Assembly: GCA_964519335.1 (NCBI GenBank)
Contig: CAZFIA010000005.1
Coordinates: forward strand, 14,108 to 78,107
Direction: 5' to 3'
From: JALZVT01 sp964519335
GTDB lineage: Bacteria; Pseudomonadota; Gammaproteobacteria; Pseudomonadales; Azotimanducaceae
Length of the DNA stretch: 64,000 bases
Shown here: in pieces, positions 40,713-50,327 of the stretch
How the letters are laid out: every line of letters starts with the position of its first letter
Numbering within the stretch: the first letter of the stretch is position 1
Translations under genes and position numbers: made by a program
Notes under the pieces: model-generated
What the model was told of the DNA's origin: nothing
The model's input: the letters and a program-made list of their open reading frames with translations, nothing else
Database searches by the model: none

Positions 40713-42449
40713 ATGCGCGCGAGTCAACTCCTGATCCCCACCATGAAGGAAGACCCAGCTGATGCTGACGTGGCTAGCCACCGTCTGATGCTGCGCGCCG
40801 GCCTCATTCGCCAGGTTGCCTCGGGTGTTTATACCTGGCTGCCGCTGGGGGTGAAGGTGTTACACGCAATCCAGTCCATTGTCCGAGAAGAGCTTGAAGT
40901 ATCAGGTGCACAAGAAGTATTGATGCCGGTCGTGCAGCCTGCCGCTTTGTGGCGGGAGAGCGGTCGTTGGGATGTCATGGGCCCAGAAATGGCGCGCCTG
41001 AAAGACCGGCACGACAATGATTTTTGTCTGTCACCTACCCAGGAAGAAGTGGTAACTGACCTGGTGCGACGGGAGGTCCATAGCTACAAAGAACTGCCGC
41101 GCAATCTATACCAGATACAGACGAAGTTTCGCGACGAGATTCGACCGCGCTTCGGAGTGATGCGTGCGCGCGAGTTCACGATGAAAGATGGCTACTCGTT
41201 TCACATAGATCAAGACAGCTTTGACGCCACCTACAACGAAATGCATGCCTGCTACAGCCGCATCCTCAACCGTCTGGGTCTTAAATTTCGCGCGGTAGAT
41301 GCAGACACGGGCAATATCGGCGGCGATAACTCGCATGAGTTTCAGGTCCTGGCAGACTCCGGTGAAGACTTAATCGCCTATTCCACCGAATCCGATTACG
41401 CCGCCAACCTGGAGAAGGCAATCACGGTGTTTCCAACCGCGCGCCCCACGCCTGGCACCGATGCCCTTGAGAAAGTTTCGACCCCTGAAGTAAGAACTAT
41501 CGACGGCGTGGCCAAACTTCTAGACGTTCCGGCCACGCAGTGCGTCAAAACGCTCTTTGTTGATGGCGAAATCGAGCTCGACGAACAGGCGCCTGACGCC
41601 GAGCCGCCGCTGGTAGCACTGGTTCTGCGCGGCGATCATGAACTAAACGAACTCAAGGCCGAGAAAATGCAAGGTGTGGCAAGCCCATTGCGCATGGCCG
41701 ATCCAGCAAAAATTAAGGCGGCGGTGGGCGCAGACGTCGGATCGCTGGGGCCAGTAAACCTGCCGTTCAAGTTCTACGTAGATCATAGCGCCGCCCAGCT
41801 CAGCGACTTTGTGTGTGGGGCTAACATCGACGAATATCACTACATTGGCGTTAACTGGGAACGGGACGCCGCCCTTGAGGATGATCAGATTGTCGATTTG
41901 CGCAACGTACAGGAAGGCGAGCCTTCACCAGACGGCAAGGGCACACTCGCTTTCACGCGCGGCATCGAAGTTGGCCACATTTTTCAACTAGGCACCAAGT
42001 ATTCTGATGCCCTGGGTGCCACGGTGCTGAACAAGGAAGGCCGCCAGCAGGTGCTTATCATGGGCTGCTACGGCCTGGGAATCACCCGGCTGGTTGCGGG
42101 CATCATCGAACAGTGCCATGACGACAACGGCATTTGCTGGCCTGAAGCGGTGGCGCCCGCCCATGTTCACATCCTTGCGCTCAACTACGATAAGTCTGAC
42201 GCGGTGCGCGAGGCATCAGATGCGCTATACGCACAGTGCCGGGAAGCGGGCTTTCAAGTGCTGCTCGATGACCGCAAGGAACGCCCCGGGGTAAAATTTG
42301 CCGACGCTGATCTTCTGGGCATTCCTCATCGGGTAACCATCGGAGATCGCAATCTGAAAAGCGGTGAGGTTGAATATCAGCGTCGAACCGAAAGCGAGGC
42401 TCAGCTTATTAACCCGGCCAGCGTTCTGGAAATACTCGCTTTAACCTGA
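40713..42449 (+). CDS. proS: Prolyl-tRNA synthetase (bacterial type)
   Basis: 578 residues, class II enzyme of the bacterial-type architecture: N-terminal catalytic core with TWLPLGVKVL and FRDEIRPRFGVMRAREFTMKD, an editing (INS) domain in the middle (about 225-400, with ATQCVKTLFVD), motif 3 region MGCYGLGITRLVAGIIEQ, and a C-terminal anticodon domain. It charges tRNA-Pro and edits mischarged Ala. It runs directly into the lytic transglycosylase gene (4 bp gap). Confidence 0.96.
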   Translation: MRASQLLIPTMKEDPADADVASHRLMLRAGLIRQVASGVYTWLPLGVKVLHAIQSIVREELEVSGAQEVLMPVVQPAALWRESGRWDVMGPEMARLKDRHDNDFCLSPTQEEVVTDLVRREVHSYKELPRNLYQIQTKFRDEIRPRFGVMRAREFTMKDGYSFHIDQDSFDATYNEMHACYSRILNRLGLKFRAVDADTGNIGGDNSHEFQVLADSGEDLIAYSTESDYAANLEKAITVFPTARPTPGTDALEKVSTPEVRTIDGVAKLLDVPATQCVKTLFVDGEIELDEQAPDAEPPLVALVLRGDHELNELKAEKMQGVASPLRMADPAKIKAAVGADVGSLGPVNLPFKFYVDHSAAQLSDFVCGANIDEYHYIGVNWERDAALEDDQIVDLRNVQEGEPSPDGKGTLAFTRGIEVGHIFQLGTKYSDALGATVLNKEGRQQVLIMGCYGLGITRLVAGIIEQCHDDNGICWPEAVAPAHVHILALNYDKSDAVREASDALYAQCREAGFQVLLDDRKERPGVKFADADLLGIPHRVTIGDRNLKSGEVEYQRRTESEAQLINPASVLEILALT

Positions 42450-42453
42450 GTTA

Positions 42454-43116
42454 ATGCATGCCCCAATGGACAATCAACTAATAATTCTGGGACTAGTGCT
42501 GGCACTCTCTGCTCTGCTATCAGGGCCTGCTGCTGCTCTCGACAAACAGAAACAGGATCCAGAGTTGCTCGCCAAACTGGGCGAATCACTCACCCAAAAA
42601 ACTGAGGCAGCCGATCCGTTTGATGCTCAGGTCTGGTTACTCGCTAACGACACCCGGCTTGCGCGTTACGTGAAAGACGCACCCACACGATTGCGAATAC
42701 TGCAAAACGTGTATTCGCAAGCCCACAATCAAAATCTCGACCCTGATCTGGTGTTGGCCTTAATGCACGTCGAGAGCTTTTTCGATCCCTACGCGATCTC
42801 CCGGGTGGGCGCTCAGGGCCTGATGCAAATCATGCCGTTCTGGCGCAAGGAGCTCGGGCGTAATGATCAGGATAACCTTACCGACATCGAAACCAACATT
42901 CGCTACGGCACCACCATTCTTGCCCACTACATTGAACGCTCCGAAGGCGACCTGGTAGAAGCACTGGGGCGCTACAACGGCAGCAAGGGCCGCATGAGAT
43001 ACCCCGAGCTGGTGTTTGATCGCTGGCGCCGCTTCTGGCAAAACCGCACGATGGAAGAGCAGCCGGAAATCAGCAAAACCTGTAGCGAGTATCGGTTAAA
43101 AGCCTGTCGGCGTTAA
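42454..43116 (+). CDS. Lytic transglycosylase (Slt-type domain)
   Basis: 220 residues with a signal peptide (LIILGLVLALSALLSGPAAA). The goose-lysozyme-like SLT domain shows the catalytic Glu107 in LALMHVESFFDPYAIS, followed by VGAQGLMQIMPFWRKELG, NIRYGTTILAHYI and ALGRYNGSKG. Such enzymes cleave the MurNAc-GlcNAc bond with anhydro-ring formation in the periplasm. It is probably co-transcribed with proS. The 3' end overlaps the convergent PhyH gene by 4 bp. An ATG at 42466 is an alternative start. Confidence 0.9.
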   Translation: MHAPMDNQLIILGLVLALSALLSGPAAALDKQKQDPELLAKLGESLTQKTEAADPFDAQVWLLANDTRLARYVKDAPTRLRILQNVYSQAHNQNLDPDLVLALMHVESFFDPYAISRVGAQGLMQIMPFWRKELGRNDQDNLTDIETNIRYGTTILAHYIERSEGDLVEALGRYNGSKGRMRYPELVFDRWRRFWQNRTMEEQPEISKTCSEYRLKACRR

Positions 43117-43985
43117 ACAGGCTTGGCATTCGGATCGAGAGCAACCGCCGGGTCGCCGTTCTCATAGAGCCCCAACAAACCATTACCACGCGCGCTGCCA
43201 TCGTAGGCGGCAAAGCCCAAAACAGCCTGCAACTCAGGGGTAAGTCCGCGTACGGTCTCAAGGCTTAGATTAAGCACGCTGTTTTCAACCCCACGTAGCC
43301 AGCCGGCGCAGAACGACACTGAAACAGCTCGCCTAGGAGTGTTACCTTCGTTGGCTCCCGCACCGTGCACCAAATCACCCCGAAACAGCAATGCATCTCC
43401 CGCGGCCATCGTGGCTTGCACAAAATCAACGGACGAATAGGTTTGAACGTCGCGAAAACTGCCAGGCCCTACCCAGGTGGCACCGTTGATTTGGGTAAAG
43501 TCGCTGAGCGCAACTATCGCATTCACCACAAAAGGATCAGCGCCCAACGGCAGCGGCCAGGAGTCAGAATCGCGGTGCGCCGCCTGGCGGGGCTCACCGG
43601 GTTGAATTTGAATTAGCTCAGCCGCACTTAGCCTCACCTGGCTCGCCACTGGTGCAAGCGCACGTTTGGCCCATCCCAACAAGTCAGCGTTGCCAATGAC
43701 TTGCGAAGAGCAGGGTAACTTCTCAATCAACCCGTGCAGACGAATTGTCTTGTGGCCTAAAAAGCGGTTGTAGGTTGTCGACTTTGTGTCCGGCAGGCCA
43801 GGTAAAGAGTCTGTCTGCCCCCCAGCTTTCTGATAAGAAGACTCAATGTAGCGATCGCACTCGTTGTTTAGCCTACCCAGCAGCTCTGAGTGGACAAAAC
43901 TCTTGAGCACAACAGCACCGGAGGTCGCAATCTCCGCATCAACAGCAGACCAATCAGCGGGCGTCGGGTATTCGCTAATTGACAC
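43113..43985 (-). CDS. Phytanoyl-CoA dioxygenase (PhyH) family protein
   Basis: 290 residues of the Fe(II)/2-oxoglutarate oxygenase superfamily. The metal triad is His137 and Asp139 in AAHRDSD with the distal His207 in GDLVHGAGANEG; Arg218/219 in TPRRAVSVSF should bind 2-oxoglutarate. PhyH relatives hydroxylate lipids, amino acids or secondary metabolites; no substrate can be assigned. It is monocistronic, between a convergent transglycosylase gene and a thioredoxin-like gene on the same strand. Confidence 0.85.
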   Translation of the reverse strand: MSISEYPTPADWSAVDAEIATSGAVVLKSFVHSELLGRLNNECDRYIESSYQKAGGQTDSLPGLPDTKSTTYNRFLGHKTIRLHGLIEKLPCSSQVIGNADLLGWAKRALAPVASQVRLSAAELIQIQPGEPRQAAHRDSDSWPLPLGADPFVVNAIVALSDFTQINGATWVGPGSFRDVQTYSSVDFVQATMAAGDALLFRGDLVHGAGANEGNTPRRAVSVSFCAGWLRGVENSVLNLSLETVRGLTPELQAVLGFAAYDGSARGNGLLGLYENGDPAVALDPNAKPV

Positions 43986-44016
43986 TCATATGTCCAGACG
44001 TTGCACCGCAGTCAAT

Positions 44017-44523
44017 CTAGGAGTCCGTGCGCTGAGCCGCCAAGGTTTCGATGCGCGACATTATGCCTACCCGGGTCTGGGGACCCACCAGTGTCTCAAC
44101 AAAATCACCACCCGGCGCCACGATGTAGGTGCTGGGTAACACTGCTGGCGCTTCTTGTCCCCAGCGCGCTCTTGGGTCTTCTGCCAGTACCGCAAATTCA
44201 ATGCCCATGCGCTCGCTTACATCGGCGAGCTTTTGATCCCGCAAACCGTCGTAGTTAACGCCAATAACTTTCACGGACAAGCTCTCGTCTGCTCCCGTTG
44301 AATCACCATCCAGCTGGTTAAGTTCTGGAATTTCATGACGACAAGGGCCGCACCATTCAGCCCAATAATTCACCACCAGCCAATCAGATCCCGCGAGATT
44401 GACGCTCGAGCCGGTTATGGTCGCCGCCGTGTTGGTCTCCTTGGGCGCACAGCCAAATACCATGCCCAGCATCAAGCAGCACAAAAAACTACGAAGGAAA
44501 AATCTATCTGTCAGATGCATCAT
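44017..44523 (-). CDS. TlpA-like thioredoxin-fold lipoprotein
   Basis: 168 residues with a lipoprotein signal peptide (FLCCLMLGMVFGC, lipid Cys25) and a thioredoxin-like domain with active site EWCGPCRHEIPEL (Cys58-Cys61) and VLPSTYIV holding the cis-Pro. It is a candidate periplasmic thiol reductase, for example for c-type cytochrome maturation, or an independent oxidative defence protein; no ccm genes are near. Divergent from wrbA. Confidence 0.85.
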   Translation of the reverse strand: MMHLTDRFFLRSFLCCLMLGMVFGCAPKETNTAATITGSSVNLAGSDWLVVNYWAEWCGPCRHEIPELNQLDGDSTGADESLSVKVIGVNYDGLRDQKLADVSERMGIEFAVLAEDPRARWGQEAPAVLPSTYIVAPGGDFVETLVGPQTRVGIMSRIETLAAQRTDS

Positions 44524-44603
44524 TTGAACTCAAACTCGCAAGCCGTCATTCTAAACCCTATTTTCCAATCTGCAGACCGCAGGTGAATTAGAGCCCTACG
44601 ACC

Positions 44604-45227
44604 ATGCCAACAAAAGCTTCAGCCAGCGAGTCTTATATTCTGGTGCTCTACTATAGCCGCGGCGGCACCACTGCCGAGCTTGCCCGCTATATCGCCCGGG
44701 GTATCACCCAGCAGGGCGATTTTGCCGCCCGGCTGCGCACGGTGCCCGAGGTGGCGACCGTGGTAGAGAAGACGGCGCCCCCCGTACCCGCAGAAGGCGC
44801 GGTGTATTGCACCAAAGAAGATCTGCGAGACGCATCAGCGCTTGCCCTGGGCAGCCCTACCCGCTTCGGCAACATGGCCGCGTCACTCAAGCACTTTCTA
44901 GACGACAGTGCCGACCTCTGGATGTCGAATGCGCTGGTTGATAAGCCCGCGACCGTGTTCACCAGCACCTCGTCGATGCACGGAGGACAAGAGAGCACGC
45001 TACTATCGATGCAATTGCCCCTGCTGCACCACGGCATGGTGATCTGTGGGGTGCCTTACTCGGTGCCCGAGCTGCGGGCAACGCAGAGCGGCGGCACACC
45101 CTACGGGGCCTCCCACGTTGGAGGGAATAACACAGAAGTAACACTCACCGAAGAGGAAAAGGCGATCGCTTTGGCCGCAGGCGAACGACTGGCAAGACTC
45201 GCTACAAAACTAAACTCAGCCTCTTAA
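44604..45227 (+). CDS. wrbA: NAD(P)H:quinone oxidoreductase, WrbA family
   Basis: 207-residue flavodoxin-like protein. The FMN phosphate loop is YYSRGGTTAELARYI, with SPTRFGNMAASLKHFLDDS and FTSTSSMHGGQESTLLS as further FMN contacts. WrbA reduces quinones by two electrons and is linked to stress. Length is normal. The stop lies inside a CTCTTAA-TTAAGAG palindrome (45221-45239) and the last 12 bp overlap the convergent acetyltransferase gene. Confidence 0.9.
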   Translation: MPTKASASESYILVLYYSRGGTTAELARYIARGITQQGDFAARLRTVPEVATVVEKTAPPVPAEGAVYCTKEDLRDASALALGSPTRFGNMAASLKHFLDDSADLWMSNALVDKPATVFTSTSSMHGGQESTLLSMQLPLLHHGMVICGVPYSVPELRATQSGGTPYGASHVGGNNTEVTLTEEEKAIALAAGERLARLATKLNSAS

Positions 45228-45674
45228 GATCTTTAAGAGTGTTAGTCGTCCGTCAGCGATGGGCAGATCATCCGGTAGCTTCACGCCCACCAGGCCATAG
45301 CCGTTGTCCAACAGCAGCTTCAGCATGTCGACAAACCGATTTCGGGTTTTGACATAGATGCGATCAAAACCCGCGGCAACCACGCGCTGTTCCTGTTCGA
45401 GCAAGAGCGCTTGAGCGATACCTTCGCGACGCGCATCCTGCACTACGCCCCCCAGCCAGCTATAAAAGGAGCCATCTGCGTAACGATCAAAACCCACCTT
45501 AAAACCGAGCGGTGTGCCGTCGCGCTCCGCAATCAACACAATGGCCGAGGCGTGGTTCAAGCGATGTTCAAATTCGTTCTGCTCAAGCAACCCGCCGGTA
45601 AACTCGGGAAGTTTTTCGTAAATCGCCCAGGCTTCGGCCAGAGAACCTTCGCGAACGGTCGCGGGCGCGTCCAC
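45216..45674 (-). CDS. GNAT-family N-acetyltransferase
   Basis: 152 residues with the GNAT pattern: FKVGFDRYADGSFYSWLGGVV (strand 4), then the acetyl-CoA loop VQDARREGIAQALLLEQEQRV. The acetyl acceptor is unknown. It is 18 bp downstream of the monooxygenase-like gene and convergent with wrbA. Confidence 0.8.
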   Translation of the reverse strand: MDAPATVREGSLAEAWAIYEKLPEFTGGLLEQNEFEHRLNHASAIVLIAERDGTPLGFKVGFDRYADGSFYSWLGGVVQDARREGIAQALLLEQEQRVVAAGFDRIYVKTRNRFVDMLKLLLDNGYGLVGVKLPDDLPIADGRLTLLKILRG

Positions 45675-45692
45675 TAAATCGCGTCCACCAAA

Positions 45693-46043
45693 TCAGTGAA
45701 CGATGGGCCGCGGCTCGGCAAGTGTCTGCCCGTCGCCCTCGTCCACATCAATGTCTACGTTTTGTACCGCAAAGCGCCTGGTGACAATCTCACCGGCCAA
45801 GTAATTAGGCAACTCGCGCATAAACGCTTCCATGTGCTCGGTTTGAAAGTGATCGCGTAGCGATTCCATAGACTCCCACTCCTGAAACAACATCAGCACG
45901 TTTTCATCGAGCAAGCCAAGATAAAAGTCGTAGGAGATACAGCCATGCTCTGAGGTGCTGGCCTCAGCCATTTGTCTGGCAAGTTCGAGCGCCTGCTCTC
46001 GGCAGTCGGGTTTCAACGGAATGGTGCCGTGCACGATAATCAT
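45693..46043 (-). CDS. Antibiotic biosynthesis monooxygenase (ABM/YgiN-type) family protein
   Basis: 116 residues: IIVHGTIPLKPDCREQALELARQM, STSEHGCISYDFYLG, MLFQEWESMESLRDHFQTEHM fit the dimeric alpha-beta ABM fold of small quinol monooxygenases such as YgiN. Ligand unknown. It lies 15 bp downstream of the PrpE gene, likely in one transcript with it. Confidence 0.82.
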   Translation of the reverse strand: MIIVHGTIPLKPDCREQALELARQMAEASTSEHGCISYDFYLGLLDENVLMLFQEWESMESLRDHFQTEHMEAFMRELPNYLAGEIVTRRFAVQNVDIDVDEGDGQTLAEPRPIVH

Positions 46044-46058
46044 AGCGCCATGATACGG

Positions 46059-47981
46059 CTATCCCTGCCGACTATCCAAACCGGCCTGAATCTCATCAAG
46101 AATTGCCGGATCATCGATAGTAGAAGGCATGGTGTAGTCGTCGCCGTCAGCCATCTTGCGAATGGTCTGGCGTAAAATCTTGCCTGAGCGGGTTTTAGGC
46201 AACCGCTCAACGCGCAGCAACTGCCGAAAGTTGGCAAACGCCCCCACCTCTGCGCGCACTGCAGCTATCAGCTCCTCGCGCAGGCTCTCAAGCGCAATAT
46301 TTACGCCATCCTTAAGCACCACCAGACCCAGAGGCACCTGACCCTTGTCCTCGTCCTTAATTCCCACAACGGCGCATTCAGCGACCGCTGGATTACCGGC
46401 CACCACTTCTTCCATCTGCCCCGTAGACAGCCTGTGTCCAGCCACGTTTATGACATCATCGACGCGACCCATGATGTAGACATACCCCTCGTCGTCGACA
46501 TAGCCGCCATCACCCGTTAGGTAATAGCCTGGGTAACGCTCCCAGTAAGCACTTAGGTAACGGGCGTGATCTTCCCAGACCGTTGGCAATGCGCCCGGCG
46601 GTAGCGGCGCCTTGAGTACCACGTTGCCTTCCTCGCCCGCCGGCAGTTTGTTGCCATCCTCATCAAATATTTGCAGGTCGTAACCTGGAATGGGCAAGGC
46701 CAGTGAGCCAGGCTTGATAGGGACAAGTCCCATCCGCGCAAGGTTGGAACAAATAGGCCAGCCGGTTTCGGTTTGCCACCAGTGATCAACAACGGGACAG
46801 TGCAGCACCTCATCCAGCCAATGATAAGTAGGTGGGTCGAGCCGCTCACCTGCAACAAACAAGGTGCGCAGGCAGGTCACGTCGTATTGCTTAAGCAGCG
46901 CGCCATCGGGATCTTCTTTCTTGATGGCGCGAAACGCAGTGGGTGCTACAAAAAACGCTCGGACCTGATAGTCCTGAATTACTCGCCAAAAGGTTCCAGC
47001 ATCTGGAGTACGCACCGGTTTACCTTCAAACAGGACACTCGAACAGCCTGCAATCAAAGGGCCATACACAATAAAGCTGTGGCCAACCACCCAACCCACA
47101 TCAGAAGCCGCCCAATAGGTCTCGCCCTGATTGACGCCGTACACCACGTCCATGCTGTAGGACAGCGCAACCGCGTGACCGCCGTTATCGCGCAGCACAC
47201 CTTTTGGTTTACCCGTAGTGCCAGAGGTATAAAGGATATAGAGCGGATCGCAGGCATCCATCACTTCGAAGTCTGCCGACTCACCCAGCGCTTCGAACTC
47301 GTTCCAATCAATATCGCGTGGCGCCTGCATCGCGCAGTCGGCCTGCGGACGCTTAAGCACAACACAATGGTCTACTTTGTGATCGGCAAGCTCGACTGCC
47401 CGATCCAGAAGCGGTTTGTACTCAATGACCTTATCGAACTCGATGCCGCAATTAGCAGCAAGCACAACCTTGGGCGTTGCATCATCGATTCTTACGGCAA
47501 GTTCCGGTGCTGCAAAGCCACCAAACACCACCGAATGCACCGCACCAATACGTGCGCAAGCAAGCATGGCCACTGCTGTTTCAGGAACCATCGGCATGTA
47601 AATCACTACGCGATCACCCTTACCCACACCAAGGGCAACCAGCGAGCCCGCAACCTTCGCCACCCAATCGGTGAGTTCACCGTAGGTGTATTTAGTGTAG
47701 GTATCGGTAGCGGGCGAATCATAGATGAGCGCAATCTCATCGCCGCGCCCGGCCTCGACATGGCGATCGAGCGCGAGCCAGGCCGTGTTTAGCTTGCCGC
47801 CGGCATACCAGCGATCAGCACCGTTATCGTCTTTACTCAATATGGTTTTCGGAAACTCAAACCATTCGATGCGTTCGGCTTGCTCGCGCCAGAATCCTTC
47901 AGGATCCTGTGCTGCACGCTCACTTACCGCGGCATAGTCTGCGAGCAGCTGCTTGTCTGACTCACTCTTGGATTCGCTCAT
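46059..47981 (-). CDS. prpE: Propionyl-CoA synthetase (PrpE-like)
   Basis: A 640-residue acetyl/propionyl-CoA synthetase. Motifs: P-loop LYILYTSGTTGKPKGVLRDN, VDHWWQTETGWPI (A5), YYLTGDGGYVDDEGYVYIMG, INVAGHRLSTGQMEE and the acetylatable Lys in TRSGKILRQTIRKMADG. The overall type matches PrpE (propionate activation) more than Acs, by eye; acetate use cannot be excluded. Overlap with the AMACR-like gene (ATGA) suggests a shared branched or propionate pathway. Confidence 0.88.
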   Translation of the reverse strand: MSESKSESDKQLLADYAAVSERAAQDPEGFWREQAERIEWFEFPKTILSKDDNGADRWYAGGKLNTAWLALDRHVEAGRGDEIALIYDSPATDTYTKYTYGELTDWVAKVAGSLVALGVGKGDRVVIYMPMVPETAVAMLACARIGAVHSVVFGGFAAPELAVRIDDATPKVVLAANCGIEFDKVIEYKPLLDRAVELADHKVDHCVVLKRPQADCAMQAPRDIDWNEFEALGESADFEVMDACDPLYILYTSGTTGKPKGVLRDNGGHAVALSYSMDVVYGVNQGETYWAASDVGWVVGHSFIVYGPLIAGCSSVLFEGKPVRTPDAGTFWRVIQDYQVRAFFVAPTAFRAIKKEDPDGALLKQYDVTCLRTLFVAGERLDPPTYHWLDEVLHCPVVDHWWQTETGWPICSNLARMGLVPIKPGSLALPIPGYDLQIFDEDGNKLPAGEEGNVVLKAPLPPGALPTVWEDHARYLSAYWERYPGYYLTGDGGYVDDEGYVYIMGRVDDVINVAGHRLSTGQMEEVVAGNPAVAECAVVGIKDEDKGQVPLGLVVLKDGVNIALESLREELIAAVRAEVGAFANFRQLLRVERLPKTRSGKILRQTIRKMADGDDYTMPSTIDDPAILDEIQAGLDSRQG

Positions 47982-49111
47982 GCCGTGGGGATTACTTTAC
48001 TCGCCTTGAGCCTGGCAATGTCATCGCCTGAGAAACCCGCTGCCTCGAGCACGGCTTGCGAGTCTTGTCCTTCCATACGTGGGCCATTGCGAACTTCTGG
48101 TGCGGTGCGCGAGAAACGCGGCGCAGGTGCCGGCTGCACAACGCCGTCGATGTTCACAAAACCCTTGCGGTGTTGGTTATGCGGGTGATCCGGCGCTTCA
48201 AAAATCGACAGCACCGGTGCAAAACACACGTCGCTGCCTTCCATGATGTCGCACCACTCGTCGCGGGTCTTTGATTTCATAATTGCGGTGAGCCGCGCTT
48301 TTTGATCACGCCACAGCGAAGGATCCATCTGCTTGCCAAACGTGTCTTCATCGAGTCCGGCTTTCTCTTTCAACAGCGCATAAAACTGCGGCTCTATAGA
48401 ACCCAGGCTTACGTACTTGCCGTCGCTGGTTTCATAGGTGTCATAGAAAGGCGCGCCGCCATCAAGCAGGTTAGTGCCGCGTTGATCGGTAAACCGCCCC
48501 ATAGAAGCCATGCTAAAGAACATCGACATAAGCGAGGCAGCCCCATCGATCATGGCTGAGTCGATAACCTGTCCTTCGCCAGACTTGCTCGCTTCAAGCA
48601 GCCCACACACCATGCCGTAAGCAAGCAACATGCCGCCGCCGCCAAAGTCACCCACCAGATTCAACGGCGGCACCGGGCGTTCACCCTCTCGGCCTACCGA
48701 GTAAAGAGCACCGGACAATGCGATGTAGTTAATATCGTGGCCCGCTGCGTTAGCCATAGGGCCTTCCTGCCCCCAGCCGGTCATGCGGCCATACACCAGT
48801 TTCTTGTTGCGCTGCATGCAGGTGTCGGGGCCCAGCCCAAGCCGCTCGGTAACGCCTGGCCGAAATCCTTCAAACAGGCCATCCGCGGATTCAACCAGCT
48901 TGAGTACGGTTTCAACCCCCTCGGGCTGCTTTAGATCAACCGCGATCGACTGGCGGTTACGATTGAGCACGTCTTTGGAGGGCTGCGGATTCTCGGTGTA
49001 ACGATCTACCCGGATAACTTCCGCCCCCATATCTGACAGCATCATGCCGCAGAACGGGCCCGGCCCAATGCCGGCCAACTCGATAATCTTCACCCCTGCT
49101 AATGGACCCAT
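47978..49111 (-). CDS. CaiB/BaiF family protein, alpha-methylacyl-CoA racemase type
   Basis: 377 residues with the AMACR-like segments GIGPGPFCGMMLSDMGAEVI, VGDFGGGGMLLAYGMVCGLL (the Asp of GDFGGGG corresponds to the catalytic Asp), SGEGQVIDSAMIDGA and MTGWGQEGPMANAAGHDINY. AMACR epimerises 2-methyl-branched acyl-CoAs before beta-oxidation; branched-chain degradation releases propionyl-CoA, which agrees with prpE following it. The link between them is inferred from coupling. Confidence 0.88.
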   Translation of the reverse strand: MGPLAGVKIIELAGIGPGPFCGMMLSDMGAEVIRVDRYTENPQPSKDVLNRNRQSIAVDLKQPEGVETVLKLVESADGLFEGFRPGVTERLGLGPDTCMQRNKKLVYGRMTGWGQEGPMANAAGHDINYIALSGALYSVGREGERPVPPLNLVGDFGGGGMLLAYGMVCGLLEASKSGEGQVIDSAMIDGAASLMSMFFSMASMGRFTDQRGTNLLDGGAPFYDTYETSDGKYVSLGSIEPQFYALLKEKAGLDEDTFGKQMDPSLWRDQKARLTAIMKSKTRDEWCDIMEGSDVCFAPVLSIFEAPDHPHNQHRKGFVNIDGVVQPAPAPRFSRTAPEVRNGPRMEGQDSQAVLEAAGFSGDDIARLKASKVIPTA

Positions 49112-49190
49112 TGTTCACTCCCCAGTATTTGGCCACCAGAATTTAACCGGCTGCATATGTCGCAATATTCTCAGGGGTTATTATGCGTAG

Positions 49191-50327
49191 GTGAGCGACT
49201 TGGTTCCATCGGAAGACACCATCAGCAATACACCCGCCAAACCATCTGCCCCAAAGAGCCCGCAACGCAAGATAATTCATGCCGATTGCGACAGCTTCTT
49301 TGCATCCGTGGAGATGCGCGACGATCCAAGCCTTAAGGATTTGCCCGTCGCCGTAGGCGGCTCACCCGATAAACGCGGCGTGGTCAGTACCTGCAACTAC
49401 GCAGCCCGGCGTTATGGCGTACACAGCGCTATGCCCATGAGCCGCGCTGTGCGGCTGTGCCCCCGGCTCGTGATCGTGCCCGGCAATATGGCCAAATATA
49501 AGGAGGTCTCCGGCCAGGTCAGAGAGATCTTTGAACGCTTCACAGACCTCATTGAACCTCTATCGCTGGATGAAGCCTTTCTCGATGTAAGCAACTGTTC
49601 AGATCATGAGGGCAGCGCCACCCTGATGGCACGCGAAATCCGCCGCGCGGTTCGCGAGGAACTCGGAATAACAATTTCTTGCGGTATTGCTCCGAACAAA
49701 TTTATCGCAAAGATCGCGAGCGACTGGGAGAAGCCCGACGGTCAGTTCACCGTAACGCCAGAACAGGTAGACGCCTTTGTCGCCGAACTGCCGGTAGAAA
49801 AAATATTCGGTGTAGGTGCGGTAACCGCCAAACGCATGCACGACAAAGGCTTACGCACGTGCAGCGACCTAAGGAAGCTCTCCATCACAGACCTCACTCG
49901 TGACTTCGGAAAATTTGGCACGCGCCTCTTCGATCTATCCCGCGGTCTCGACGAGCGCCCCGTTCGATCACACCGAATACGCAAGTCAATCAGCGTCGAG
50001 CGGACGTACGCAGAAGACCTTCCCGACCTTGAGAGCGCATTGGCTGCAAGCAAACCACTGTTTGCAGATTTACAGAAGAGAATCGATGGCAATCTCAACA
50101 ACGCCCGGAAGCGAATCGATCAGTGTTTCGTAAAGGTTCGTTTCAGCGACTTCAGCACCACTACCGTGTCGAGCATGAAGAGTAACTGCGAGCAGAAAGT
50201 GTTCGAAGGATTAATCAATCAGGGCTGGGCAAGAGCGAGTAAACCCGTAAGACTCATTGGCCTGGGTGTGCGGCTGGCTCACCCAGACTCGCGAGACCAA
50301 CTGGCGCTGTTCGACGATTCAAGCTGA
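49191..50327 (+). CDS. dinB: DNA polymerase IV (Y-family)
   Basis: 378 residues. Catalytic carboxylates lie in IHADCDSFFASVEM and PLSLDEAFLDVS; the steric-gate neighbourhood CNYAARRYGVHSAMPMSRA, thumb HhH (KIFGVGAVTAKRMHDKG) and little-finger domain are present. It does error-prone translesion synthesis; the terminal sequence ahead of the stop (QLALFDDSS) resembles a beta-clamp binding motif. The start is a GTG at 49191. The last 49 bp overlap the convergent ABC exporter gene. A LexA box was not recognised upstream. Confidence 0.93.
   Translation: MSDLVPSEDTISNTPAKPSAPKSPQRKIIHADCDSFFASVEMRDDPSLKDLPVAVGGSPDKRGVVSTCNYAARRYGVHSAMPMSRAVRLCPRLVIVPGNMAKYKEVSGQVREIFERFTDLIEPLSLDEAFLDVSNCSDHEGSATLMAREIRRAVREELGITISCGIAPNKFIAKIASDWEKPDGQFTVTPEQVDAFVAELPVEKIFGVGAVTAKRMHDKGLRTCSDLRKLSITDLTRDFGKFGTRLFDLSRGLDERPVRSHRIRKSISVERTYAEDLPDLESALAASKPLFADLQKRIDGNLNNARKRIDQCFVKVRFSDFSTTTVSSMKSNCEQKVFEGLINQGWARASKPVRLIGLGVRLAHPDSRDQLALFDDSS

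Noticed and set aside
45221..45239. Terminator at the wrbA/GNAT junction
   Set aside because: The CTCTTAA-TTAAGAG palindrome is short and A/T-rich with no T-run; kept only as a remark.
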